Below, in pieces: positions 21,095-29,765 of a DNA stretch of 62,000 nucleotides (position 1 is the stretch's first letter; every line of letters starts with the position of its first letter). A model generated the notes under the pieces. The model had not been told where the DNA came from and ran no database searches. It saw nothing but the letters and a program-made list of their open reading frames with translations. The position numbers were made by a program, and so were the translations under genes. Origin of the DNA: Cristatella mucedo (taxonomy: Eukaryota; Bryozoa; Phylactolaemata; Cristatellidae). The stretch is taken from NCBI GenBank assembly GCA_009760855.2, contig WPIO01000066.1, positions 642,501 through 704,500 of the forward strand. Reading direction: 5' to 3'.

Positions 21095-21243
21095 ACACAA
21101 AATACATATAACACATAAAGCAAAACAAAAATTAGGTTATTTTTATAATTGTTGGATGTATTTTTTATAATAATATCTAACATTCGATCTAAAATTCCTT
21201 TTGCGTAATTTGTAATCTTCTTTAGACTTTCAGGATATTATAC

Positions 21244-21537
21244 TTAGTCATATAAGAAATCCATTGTGAATGATTCGTTAAGCATACCTCCAATACCCAA
21301 ACCTAATCGACTTTTTGCCGCCATAAGCGCTGCAACCGATTTTGCATCATTACGAACATAATCTGGTTGTCTAGAGTCAAGAGAAATACGAGCTGCTGAT
21401 TCTGCAAGAACCATATCAGATAAATTTCTTATTTCTGTTCGTTTTGGTTCAGGAATTGGACTTGTTTCAGTATGATCATGATCGTGGATGAGGGCACGTG
21501 CATCCAAATCATTAATTCCGGCATACCCTTGTTTCAT
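21244..21537 (-). CDS. Unknown Polinton protein, 97 aa
   Basis: An intact frame from ATG 21,537. The N-terminus is acidic and His/Asp-rich (LIHDHDHTETSPIPEPKRTE). The C-terminal half is Ala-rich and probably helical (SVAALMAAKSRLGLGIGG) and ends with MDFLYD. It lies 23 bases downstream of the broken TKTQ-motif gene on the same strand. I do not recognise it. Confidence 0.45.
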   Translation of the reverse strand: MKQGYAGINDLDARALIHDHDHTETSPIPEPKRTEIRNLSDMVLAESAARISLDSRQPDYVRNDAKSVAALMAAKSRLGLGIGGMLNESFTMDFLYD

Positions 21538-21559
21538 TCTTTTTTTTTGAATTGAGTTC

Positions 21560-21922
21560 CTGGCCTTGCAAAACTATATCATCATGTACCGTTGAAAGAA
21601 CCACCTGGAACTTCTTCAGAGAAAACACTATTAGGGAGTTTCAAATGAAGTTCTCTTCACCAGATAGTTTATTGATACAATCAACTAATCCGGAACCTTG
21701 TATTCTATTTGCTTTTAGTTGTTTAGGAGAAAGATTCAGTTGTAGTCCAGTATTTTTAGATCTACTCTTTTCATATTAATTTAGTTGAGTCTTTGTAAGA
21801 AGAATAGGAACATCACCAGAAAAATAAGAGTGTTTAGGACGTATTGAGATTGGTTCAGTTGATTTGTGAATTTGTTTTCCTTGATTATCAGATAGTGCAA
21901 GTTTAACTTCGTGATAATTCAT
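21560..21922 (-). pseudogene. Polinton conserved protein with TKTQ/SxxQ motifs
   Basis: From ATG 21,922 the frame gives GDVPILLTKTQLN followed by a TAA. It then resumes with KNTGLQLNLSPKQLKANRIQ and QGSGLVDCINKL. The pattern LLLTKTQ...K...G...LxLSxxQ...GxGL is one I associate with a short conserved Polinton protein of unknown function. The start is 49 bases from the divergent HNH gene. Confidence 0.55.
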
Positions 21923-21971
21923 TTATGTATATAATAAATTATTTTAAAGAGATACAAAAATTGTATAGAAA
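21923..21971. promoter_or_regulatory. Possible bidirectional promoter
   Basis: A 49-bp AT-rich gap lies between the starts of two divergent genes (ATG at 21,922 minus and 21,972 plus). It contains TATATAATAAATTATTTTAA, which could serve as TATA elements both ways. No other sequence is available between them. Confidence 0.35.
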
Positions 21972-23400
21972 ATGTCATTGGATGAAATTGATGCTTTGAG
22001 AGAAAGAGTTAATGAATTATTAGCATATAATGCTTTCACTGGTAAATTTACCTGAAAAATTGATAGAACAGGAATAGCGAAAGCAGGAAGTGATGCTGGA
22101 ACACATAATAAAGCATATACAAGTATTTGTATTGATGGAAAAATATATAAAGCGCATTGTCTTGCCTGGTTGATAGTAACAGGACAAATGATTTTGCAAG
22201 AGATAGATCACATAGATAACAATAAGTTAAATAATAGTTTTAACAATTTACGAAAAAAAACTAGATCAGAAAATAATAGAAACAAGATATTACTAAAAGT
22301 AATTCATCAAAATTTATTGGTGTTAATTGGAATGAAGAAAAAAAAGTAAGTGGATAGCACGTATTTCAATAAATATAATTAGATATGGGCAAACCCAGGG
22401 TGATTCAGAGATTGGAAAGGCTGACTCTCAAAATTGGCTCTGCCAGCATATCTCCAGTTGAATCAGCTCGAAAATCTAGGTGTCATATTTCGAAGCGACG
22501 TCTCGTTAGACGACCATATAAGCTCCACGGTCAAATCTGCCTATTTTCAGCTTCATAACATTGCTAAAATTTGGGATTGCTTAGACAAGGATACCACGTC
22601 CAAGTTGGTCCATGCATTCATGATATCCCGTCTCGACTTCTGCAACTCCCTGCTTACTAGCCTATCAGCATGTGTGATCAGGCGATTGCAGCTGGTGCAA
22701 AACTCTACAGCTAGGCTTGTCTGTCGTGGCCGTCGCAGTTGCCACTTTACTCCACTTCTCGCCGACCTGCACCGGCTACCAGTCAAGCTATGATTTGACT
22801 TCAAGGTATTGTCGCTAACTGTTAGGTCACTTCATTCTATTACTCCAGCGTACCTCTCAGATATATTCACCCATCAGGCCAAGCATCGTACCACTAGCTT
22901 TTCGGAATCCAGCAGTCTGCAAATTCCTCGTACAAACCTTAAATCCTTTGGAGACCGTGCATTTAGTTCGTATGCTCCCACAGCCTGGAACTCCCTCCCG
23001 ACCTGCGTCAGAACATCCCCTGCCCTTACCACATTTAAAAGGAAGCTCAAAACACACCTGTTTAAGACAGCATTCATTGGGTCCCGTGATTCGTCCTTGA
23101 TGCGCTTATGCGTGCTGACACTGTGCATGATACCACTAACCACATTTGCATGCTGACCCTGTGCATGCCACCCCTAACCATATCATTTATTTTGTTTTCT
23201 TTTCAAGCATGATTTTACTTACCATTCAATTGCATTTCCCTTTGCAGCAAATGTGAAGCACATTGAAAGAGATCAAGTTCTCTGAGGGCGCTTTATCAAG
23301 TGCATTATTATTATAATTATTAGATATAGTTTTGGATATTTTGATGATCCTGTTGAGGCTGCTGAAAAAAAGGGATCTTATGGTAAGAAAACGTCGTTTG
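21972..23400 (+). pseudogene. HNH endonuclease with C-terminal AP2-like domain, split by a LINE
   Basis: The frame starts at ATG 21,972. After an N-terminal helix comes the HNH_3-type signature: FTGKFT then a TGA where Trp is usual, GSDAGTHNKAYTSICIDGK, AHCLAWLIVTGQ, and the core EIDHIDNNKLNNSFNNLR with both His/Asp-Asn positions intact. A SSKFIGVNW strand opens an AP2-like DNA-binding domain. A LINE splits it (22,387-23,318), and the domain resumes as YSFGYFDDPVEAAE. Such HNH-AP2 proteins are typical homing endonucleases of phages and giant viruses. One premature stop, one frameshift (about 22,350) and the insertion make it dead. Confidence 0.85.
22387..23318 (+). mobile_element. LINE insertion with 9-bp target-site duplication
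   Basis: A 5'-truncated L2-like LINE starting within the RT C-terminal part and ending with the 3' hairpin and an ATT-rich tail. ATTAGATAT flanks it on both sides (22,378-22,386 and 23,319-23,327). Excising it rejoins the AP2-like domain in frame. Confidence 0.93.
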
Positions 23401-23468
23401 GACTTTGCTCGACTAACCTTTACTTATACACTAACTGAAGATAATAAACTAGTTAGATTTACTGACAA

Positions 23469-23786
23469 TTAATTATTGCAACGTTTTTTCAACTCATCTC
23501 TAAGTTTTAGTACTTCTTTATGATTCTCTTCCTGAATTGCACCTCTGGAATTAAGATTTGCTAAAAGCATTGCACTTTCAGCTTTGTAGACACATGTTTT
23601 TTTGCCCCCAACAGTTGAAGATTCTACTTTCCTATTATCTCTGCTCAGTTCAGGTGAGTAGTCCACACCTCCGTTATAAACTAATTTAATTCCTTTATTA
23701 AGATAATCCAATAGATTCCTTACTTCTGAACTTTGTAAATTTCGAGAAACATCTATATCTATTTCTTTGTTTATCAATTCCATCAT
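23469..23786 (-). CDS. Unknown Polinton protein, 105 aa
   Basis: An intact frame from ATG 23,786. The protein is charged and helical: an N-terminal INKEIDIDVSRNLQSSEVRN helix, a central GGVDYSPELSRDNRK loop, and a C-terminal KEVLKLRDELKKRC helix likely to form a short coiled coil. No family recognised. Confidence 0.45.
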   Translation of the reverse strand: MMELINKEIDIDVSRNLQSSEVRNLLDYLNKGIKLVYNGGVDYSPELSRDNRKVESSTVGGKKTCVYKAESAMLLANLNSRGAIQEENHKEVLKLRDELKKRCNN

Positions 23787-23913
23787 ATTTTTTTAGATCC
23801 GTAATAGCATTACCTAGTCGTTCACTTTAAAGACTCAAAGCATTCATTTTTTGTTCATGTGTATCCGTTGATGGTGCGGGAGCTGTAAACATCGTTTCAT
23901 CTATTATCTTTTT

Positions 23914-24230
23914 ATTATAATAGCAATTAAAGCAGCCATTGAAACACCCATTACAACACCACAAAAAATACTAGCAATTAAACTTATAAGAGCAGGAATA
24001 GCAGGCAAAAGCCCTCCTCTCATTTCTAAGAAATTCTTTTTCCAAGCGATAGGATCTAATTGAGCAGCGTCCCACACTACTTCTTCCCCAAATTTTTCAC
24101 TTAAAAACTTGCTTGGGTCTAGATACCAATCAATATTTTATTTTTCTGCTTCTAATAGTATTTTATTGGTATAATAACCTAGTTCCAAACTTGCAACCAT
24201 TTTTTGCAAGCCTTCTTTTTTATCTGACAT
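23914..24230 (-). pseudogene. Polinton membrane-associated protein
   Basis: From ATG 24,230 the frame has one premature TAA (after about 30 residues) and then continues. The C-terminus is strongly hydrophobic, with GGLLPAIPALISLIASIFC and GVVMGVSMAALIAIII, enough for one or two transmembrane segments, and ends in a short basic tail. A virion membrane or entry-accessory role is possible but unproven. Confidence 0.45.
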
Positions 24231-24282
24231 TGTTTACCAAAACAAATTTTCCGTACTTACCAGAACTAATATCATCGACAAT

Positions 24283-24590
24283 CTATTTTATAATTAGACT
24301 GATATAAACTATTCCTGTAACTCCAGAAAGGAATCCTCCTAGAGCTTTAGTAGAAGTACCGATTACTTTTAATGATTGTAAAGCTTTTGGAGCTAACCAT
24401 GCAATCTTTTCAGATGCCTGTAGTGACAATTTCGCAGCAATCTTTGGAACTACTTTTGTAATTTCTTTTTCTTCCCCTACTGCTGCTGCAATATTAGCAC
24501 CGCCTACAAAATCTTTAGCTTTAGAAACTCCTTCTTTTATATCTTCACCAACTCCTTCGCTCTCGCTCTTGCTTTTTTCATCATATATTA
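24283..24590 (-). pseudogene. Polinton protein with amphipathic and hydrophobic C-terminus
   Basis: The readable frame starts with an acidic stretch (SESEGVGEDIKEG), then alternating basic/Ala-rich helices (KIAAKLSLQASEKIAWL) and a hydrophobic segment (GGFLSGVTGIVYISLII) before TAG at 24,283-24,285. The only nearby ATG is one base out of frame across an A6 run, suggesting a single frameshift. It lies head to head with the gene at 24,599. Confidence 0.4.
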
Positions 24591-24598
24591 TATATGTA

Positions 24599-24880
24599 AT
24601 GGAAAAAGTAAGACAAGTTAATCGAAGTATGTATACTAATCTTGATGCAAATAAGAATAGAGTAACAAACTTCGGTTTTCCTGTTAATAGTGGTGATGCT
24701 ATAAGACTACATTATGTTCTTAGTTCAAGTGCTGGAAACAGTGCTGTTAGTAATGATTCAGGTGAATTAGCAACAGTATCAAGTCTAACTGATTTATTAT
24801 CTAGAAAAGATGCGATGATGAAATCTCAATCGAACTATAAGAGTATTTATGGCATGTTTTCTGACAATGAGAAGACAAAC
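24599..24880 (+). CDS. Unknown Polinton protein, 3'-truncated
   Basis: Starts at ATG 24,599. It is polar and Ser/Asn-rich, with NFGFPVNSGDAIRLHY and TVSSLTDLLSRKDAMMKSQ. Coding quality is lost near 24,880, where the foreign segment carrying the U2-like RNA begins. No family recognised. Confidence 0.4.
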
Positions 24881-25215
24881 GAGCACTCACCTGCATACGT
24901 CGACGTTTGCATGCGTACAAGATGGCCACCGGAAGTCACCTGGTGAATGTTGCCGGTAGCAGGATGCCTATGAATGGTTAGGCTGCACATTATGACCATG
25001 ACTGAAGACAAGAGATAAATTAGGCCTATCTCACATGGTAGGCTAGTAAGAGGATGAGCCAAGACCGTCCGGTGAAGCCAAAACTTGGATAACATCCATG
25101 TACCTTATACAGCGTAATCGTCTGATACCTGGCACATAGCATCGTATGATAATCTGGTCATTGGAACTTGGCCACCTGGTAGTGCAAGTGCTCAGGATTA
25201 TTTTGGTTCAAGAAT

Positions 25216-25400
25216 CTCCACCCCGAAGGGGGAGGTGGGCTGGTCCTGGAGGCGCTGCAATACCAGGTCAACCCGTGGCTAGGCCGAGGCAAGCCTCAGA
25301 CACCTTGCCGAGTTCCAAAAATCAGATTAATATCATAACGATCCGACGGACCGTGTATCAGATATTAAGCTGATAAGAACAGATTCATACAGTTTTATAA
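25216..25400 (-). ncRNA. U2 snRNA-like sequence (5' domain altered)
   Basis: The minus strand matches U2 snRNA over most of its length: ATCTGTTCTTATCAG, TTAATATCTGATAC, the Sm site region TGATTTTTGGA, GGCTTGCC in stem III and GACCTGGTATTGCAG in stem IV. Stems are kept by paired changes relative to human U2: the IIb-like hairpin GGTCC/GGATC, stem III GAGG(CTTG)CCTC, and stem IV base GGGTT/AGCCC. The 3' end forms a stable UUCG-capped hairpin (25,218-25,238). The branch-site recognition element, GUAGUA in U2, reads GTATGA here, and stem I is not recognisable. It is therefore probably a pseudogene or snRNA-derived element. Confidence 0.85.
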
Positions 25401-25403
25401 GAT

Positions 25404-25463
25404 ATGAGAGTAATTACAGAGCCGGGCCTTGGTGCGCGTGCCCCGTGGTGGCTCGACTCTCAT
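25404..25463 (-). other. 60-base hairpin next to the U2-like RNA
   Basis: ATGAGAGT (25,404-25,411) pairs with ACTCTCAT (25,456-25,463) and GAGCC (25,419-25,423) with GGCTC (25,450-25,454). It lies immediately upstream of the U2-like sequence in its direction of reading. Confidence 0.7.
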
Positions 25464-25477
25464 GGTCGTTCAATTAT

Positions 25478-25582
25478 TTAATTTTTAAGTATATCTTTAC
25501 TAGCACATTTGAACTCACTATTGCAAATCTCTTCTGCTAATTTTCTTGCTCTCTTACAACTTAGAATCCTTGACACATCCAT
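25478..25582 (-). CDS. Tiny Polinton ORF, 34 aa, paralogue of the next gene
   Basis: ATG 25,582 to TAA 25,478. The start, DVSRILSCKRARKLAEEIC, closely parallels GFSRILSCEQSREMAMKIC of the neighbouring ORF. The gene is probably a shortened duplicate. Function unknown. Confidence 0.45.
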   Translation of the reverse strand: MDVSRILSCKRARKLAEEICNSEFKCASKDILKN

Positions 25583-25591
25583 TAATATATA

Positions 25592-25870
25592 TTAGTAATC
25601 CATTTGTACTCCTGGCTTTGTTTTTGGTGTTTTAGATTTTTTATTTGATTCTTCAAGCATCTCATTTTTCTTACTACGACTCTCCATTAGTTTATTACAG
25701 GTATCGCATATATCAATAAGAATACCAATATTAGAACTATATATTTCTGGAGTAAGTTTATCTAGTGAATGTTTAACTATTCGTTGATCTTGGACTTTGA
25801 GTTTTTGAAGACAGATTTTCATTGCCATTTCTCTAGATTGTTCACAACTTAAAATTCTTGAGAAACCCAT
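25592..25870 (-). CDS. Unknown Polinton protein, 92 aa
   Basis: An intact frame from ATG 25,870. It shares the SRILSC..(S/A)R..A..IC N-terminal motif with the 34-aa ORF 10 bases downstream. The middle is helical with a second Cys pair (DICDTC). The tail is very basic (KKSKTPKTK). Cysteines could bind metal or form disulfides. No family recognised. Confidence 0.45.
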   Translation of the reverse strand: MGFSRILSCEQSREMAMKICLQKLKVQDQRIVKHSLDKLTPEIYSSNIGILIDICDTCNKLMESRSKKNEMLEESNKKSKTPKTKPGVQMDY

Positions 25871-26095
25871 TTTCTTTGTATGAAAAGATAATTTTATTTA
25901 ATTGAAAAAAATCTATTCTCCTTCTGATTCATCTACATGTTGTTCTTGTAGAAAGTTTTCATATGATTTAATTTTATCTTTACTAAGTTCTACATCTCTC
26001 TTACCAAATAGAAGTTCTTTACGTTTTTTATTTATTTCCTTTTCTCCTTATATGCAAATCTAACTATCTTTACTGGTATTGGTTTAGTATTTTCA

Positions 26096-28960
26096 CTCTT
26101 TGTTTTTGGCATCTATATAAATATTAAATTTTGCGCAAAGACCTGCGTTAGTTCCTTCACTTAGTGCTTTTGCAATCTTGCAATGATCGTATGCGTTACT
26201 ACAGCATCCACAATCTAACCAATATCTGTTTGATTCGAATGGTGATAGTGCAACTTTTTGTAACTCATTAGTAAATAATTTATGTTTATCTTGAACTATT
26301 TTATGATACTTTCCAGCATGTTGTTCACTAAATCCACCAACTGTTGTACCGTTGAACACTTTTATACTATCAGTTAAACAACTAAAAAAGTTTCATGTCA
26401 CAATGTTTTAGTTAAAACTGCTTTCGTTCGTCCTTTTGAGGCAGCTTTTCTTTCAGAGTCAGCACTACCTACAGAGCATAGTTTTGGTTTTAAAGCACGT
26501 ACTTCTGAAATTACTTTTCCTTTTGCTTCATCTTTAAAGTTACCAAATGTATCAAGATAGAAGTAGTCAAGCATTGCTTTCATACAATCGTCAAAATTAT
26601 GTGTTTCAATTTCCATAATTAATGAGTCAATATGAGTACAGATGTAAATAACTTTATTTTCATATTTTGATTTTATAACATCACGATCAAATTTTTGCAT
26701 ATGTAACTTTGATAAATCTAGAATTGCACTACCGATAAATATTGGTTTATTCAATCTGGTTTTCAATTGTTTCATTTGAAGTATTGTCAATGATTCTCCA
26801 AAATCTTTAAAATTAACCACATTTGGATCTCTTATTCTTTTATTGAATTTTGAATATTCAATATCAACAAAAAAGAAATGACCAGTATCTGATTCATCTT
26901 CTAGTTTAAGAATATTACCATTATTCCAACCATCATTTGAAATTTCCTCAATGTTTCCTTGTGAAAGAAATTCCATCATTGCCATAGGATAAAGACTTGT
27001 TGCATCTTGATAAGTTATCCATGCTGTTGGTTTATCTTTATCAAATCCAGGAACCATAGGATTGTTTGCTTTGATAAGTCTTCTTGACTTGAAATATTCA
27101 AACACGCATAGATTATTTAAACATATCTTAATTATCTCTATCAGTCAGCAACTCAATCTTTACTCCTGAAAACCAGAAAACAGCACTCCACGAGAAGCTT
27201 GGTGTTGTAACCAAATTTGCAGGATCTAGTTTTAGTTTTGTTATCAAACCTTTTTTAAAACCTTCAAAGCAATCTGCAAGCAATAACACGTCTGTTAGTA
27301 AATATAAATTACGATATCATAACAGGTTTTTACAATCAAACTCTTTTCAAACCTCATTTGATTTTTTTTTACTTTCATCAGATATATCAGACATGTAAAC
27401 ACTTGAGTGAAAATCTTCCTTTTTTGGAAGAGAAGTAACAAAAAACCTCTAAAATGAATCCATGAATTCGTAAGGATACTCTCCTTTTGTTGCTAACATA
27501 TTAAGTCTTTTTTTGGATAAAGTTTATTTAAAACTTTATTAGAAATTCGAAAACAATCAATTGTTTTACCCATCATTAAAGCAATACTATCTAGTAATCC
27601 AAGCATAAATTGAGCACTATTCTTAAAAACTAAATCAGTAGCTCTTAACATCATGTACTTCTAAAGATTATTTGCAATTGATTGTGCTTCAACCCTAATG
27701 CTTTTAAGTGTTTAACAATTATATGAGAATCATATCCTCTAAAGTTATGAAATATAACATGAAGTTGCCATTTTTGAAATTCATTCCGGCTTTTAAATTA
27801 CAAATATGATGGGCGGCACCTCTATATTTATTAGATAAGTGAGAGTGATCGTGAAATTTTCTTAAATCACTCTTTCTTGAATTAAATGGGTCTTTACACA
27901 TCCAACAGAATAGAGCATTTTCATTTTCGTCGTATTCACTGTCAGTTAAGTCATCCATTTCACTTTCGGAATTATGATCAACCAATTTACTTTTTAAGAA
28001 GTCTGATACATCAAATAATTTTTGTAAAAACCTAACTACACAATTAGAACCAACATTCATAAACTTATCAAAAACTTCTCCTTTCCAATCAATAATAAGA
28101 TAAGCAGCAGAACATGGAGTATGAATCGACCCATCTTTTCCTTTTTCAATTATACATTCAAAGTCTGCATAACAAACAAACGGGCACGTATTAAAATGTT
28201 TAAAATAATCAAACATAATAAACTTACTTTTTTCCTCTGGCATTATATAAACTTGTTCCAGAATTTATACTTTCACATAATTCTAAATCATCACTTACTT
28301 GTTTGTTGTTAAAGAATCAATTTAAACATCTGTGGCAGTAATACTGTTTTCCACCTACGTTTGAAGGTCTAAGTAATGAATTGAAATTAGTAATCAACAT
28401 ATAATGTTCTTTTTCATCTTTATTAAGTAATCCAAGATTTAGATGTCTACCTTCTTTTTTATCTGACCTTTTTACAACTCTTAATGGAGAAACTCTAGTC
28501 TCTTTCTTTACACATGTGTAAGCAGTTATACTAACATTCATTGCTTTCTGTAATTTATCAGCATCTTTAACTTTTAATGGACATTCAATCTCATTTATCA
28601 AGTGAGAATATTTAAAAGATAGTATTCCTTTTAAGTCACTTATCTTCCATTTGCTTCTTTCTACAGGATTTAACGCTCTTAAAGCACACCATAATGCACA
28701 CAAATAATCCTTTTCATTTTTTTAATTAAATATACACTTTTTATTAACTAGATATTCAGGTGTTTCAATGCATGATCCACCACCCATAGCGCCATATTTA
28801 GAAATAACAACTGAAAATTAATGATAACCAGTAAATAACCACCCGGAGCCGACGTAGTGTTCTATTAACATCTCAGAATTTTTTCCTAGTGAAAGCATTA
28901 CTCCTTCATAAATTTTATATACTGACTCACTATTCATTGTTATCGTTGATTTAGATTGAG
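26096..28960 (-). pseudogene. POLB: Polinton protein-primed family B DNA polymerase (broken)
   Basis: This enzyme would replicate the element's DNA. Reading inward from 28,960: an N-terminal block (GSGWLF; 28,720-28,960), the segment ending in CHRCLN (28,317-28,703), and the exonuclease block with YADFE (the D-x-E of Exo I; 27,719-28,243). That block also has a DHSHLSNKYRGAAHHICN zinc-type module. Next come YPYEF and LLLADCFE blocks in several frames (27,110-27,720), the palm motif A YQDATSLYPMAM (26,398-27,105), a degenerate motif C, and a C-terminal block with NELQKVALSPFESNRYW (26,096-26,359). Motif B is absent and motif C reads CTHIDS instead of YTDTDS, so the catalytic Asp is lost. Frameshifts are numerous. 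Confidence 0.92.
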
Positions 28961-29040
28961 CACATTTTTTTCCATTCCTCCAACATCAAACATTTTCATA
29001 TCGAAAGATACTTTAAAAATAACACTAATAAAAGGCCATT

Positions 29041-29287
29041 AGCGTCTAATTTCATCAAGTAATCTTTTAGTGTAATATCTAAGAAAATCTTTAAGTGTTT
29101 TAAAATCTGCATATCTTCTTTTTTTATACGCAAAAGTTACAGTATTTTGTCCTCCAGTGACACCTGGTTCTGTAAAACAAACTTTATTAAGTCTTTCTTG
29201 TTTTCCAACGTATTTACTACTTAATAAATCAAAATAAATATCCAATAATCTCCTAGTCTCAAAAGAAAGAGAATTTCTTTGTCTCAA
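29041..29287 (-). CDS. Unknown Polinton ORF upstream of the polymerase
   Basis: An open frame of about 80 residues without an ATG at its beginning. It is basic and Tyr/Arg-rich (KKRRYADFKTLKDFLRYYTK). It lies just upstream of the polymerase on the same strand and could be its lost N-terminal extension (terminal-protein region) or a separate gene. Confidence 0.35.
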
Positions 29288-29378
29288 TTTTGAAGTTATC
29301 CTATATAAGGTAATACTATTTCTGCTAAAATAAATTAATTATACAAGAACTATCAGTTTATTAAACAAAGTAACACAA

Positions 29379-29525
29379 ATGACTGAATTTAGTGTTGTGG
29401 GATTATTGCACGATACGATATCGGGGAATTTTTGGACAACCGATGGTGCAACCAAGGTTGGAGAAAAATTGCATGGTGTCGTATCGGGTAATAATCATAC
29501 AACACACCCGACAGTGCAGAATTGA
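29379..29525 (+). CDS. Small ORF overlapping a large palindrome, 48 aa
   Basis: ATG 29,379 to TGA 29,523-29,525. The composition looks protein-like: VGLLHDTISGNFWTTDG and a matching LHGVVSGNNHTT repeat. The two similar blocks come from the palindrome arms. It may be a remnant terminal Polinton gene or pure coincidence. Confidence 0.3.
   Translation: MTEFSVVGLLHDTISGNFWTTDGATKVGEKLHGVVSGNNHTTHPTVQN
29392..29505. repeat. 114-bp imperfect palindrome (foldback)
   Basis: The left half and the reversed right half match at about 42 of 56 positions by eye. Exact blocks include GTGTTGT, GATTATT, CGATACGA, AATTTTT and CAACC. It lies at the right edge of the Polinton block. Confidence 0.8.
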
Positions 29526-29529
29526 TGGC

Positions 29530-29690
29530 GTGCTTTCATCATTTAATAAACTTTTTGTCAAATACATGCCAAGTATTTTAGGACCTGTTTTAGGGAGGAC
29601 CTTTTCTATGCTAAGTATTTTAGGGAGGGGGATAGGGGAGGAGGGGGTTAGTTTAGCGTAAGGTTCAGATAGCTAATTGGAATGATACGG
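29530..29690. other. Polinton right flank, nothing recognised
   Basis: G-rich near 29,620-29,655 with a repeated AAGTATTTTAGG (twice, about 29,570-29,625). No gene seen and no terminal repeat identified. Confidence 0.4.
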
Positions 29691-29694
29691 CCAG

Positions 29695-29765
29695 CCGGTC
29701 GACTTAGTGGTCCAATTGTTAACACGCTTGCCTCCGAACTCATCGAGCACGGGACCGAATCCCAA
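29695..29765 (+). repeat. tRNA-like fragment
   Basis: TAGTGGTCCAATTGTTAAC resembles a box A/D arm and GGGACCGAATCCC resembles a T arm with box B, with tRNA-like spacing. There is no good acceptor stem. Probably a SINE head remnant. Confidence 0.5.

Larger units (their letters stand above)
24880..25465 (-). mobile_element. Inserted segment carrying a U2-like RNA
   Basis: Sequence between two Polinton genes that is more GC-rich and non-coding. It contains the U2-like RNA and, at its right edge, a 60-base hairpin. 24,880-25,215 shows nothing I recognise. No target-site duplication was found. It may be an snRNA-derived retroelement or a retrocopied snRNA with flanking DNA. Confidence 0.55.
11190..29530. 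mobile_element. Degenerate Polinton/Maverick with nested insertions
   Basis: The integrase (+) at the left and protein-primed polymerase B (-) at the right face inward, with an adenain-like protease, a capsid-like gene and small virion-type ORFs between. This combination is diagnostic of Polintons. About 5.8 kb of the 18 kb is later insertions: 12,437-15,718, 19,113-19,640, 20,160-20,490, 22,387-23,318 and 24,880-25,465. Almost every gene has stops or frameshifts, so the element is dead. I could not find convincing terminal inverted repeats or a packaging ATPase (no Walker A seen), so the exact ends are uncertain. Confidence 0.9.

Noticed and set aside
25404-25463. Self-cleaving ribozyme next to the U2-like RNA
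   Set aside because: The hairpin lacks hammerhead core bases (CUGAUGA/GAAA) and does not fit an HDV-like fold.
11190-29400. Terminal inverted repeats for the Polinton
   Set aside because: I compared sequence near 11,190-11,260 with the reverse complement of 29,330-29,420 and saw no convincing match.
11190-29530. Possibility of TGA read as Trp in the Polinton (TGA at the expected Trp of the HNH gene)
   Set aside because: Other premature stops in the element replace Gly and other residues and include TAA and TAG, so this is ordinary decay.
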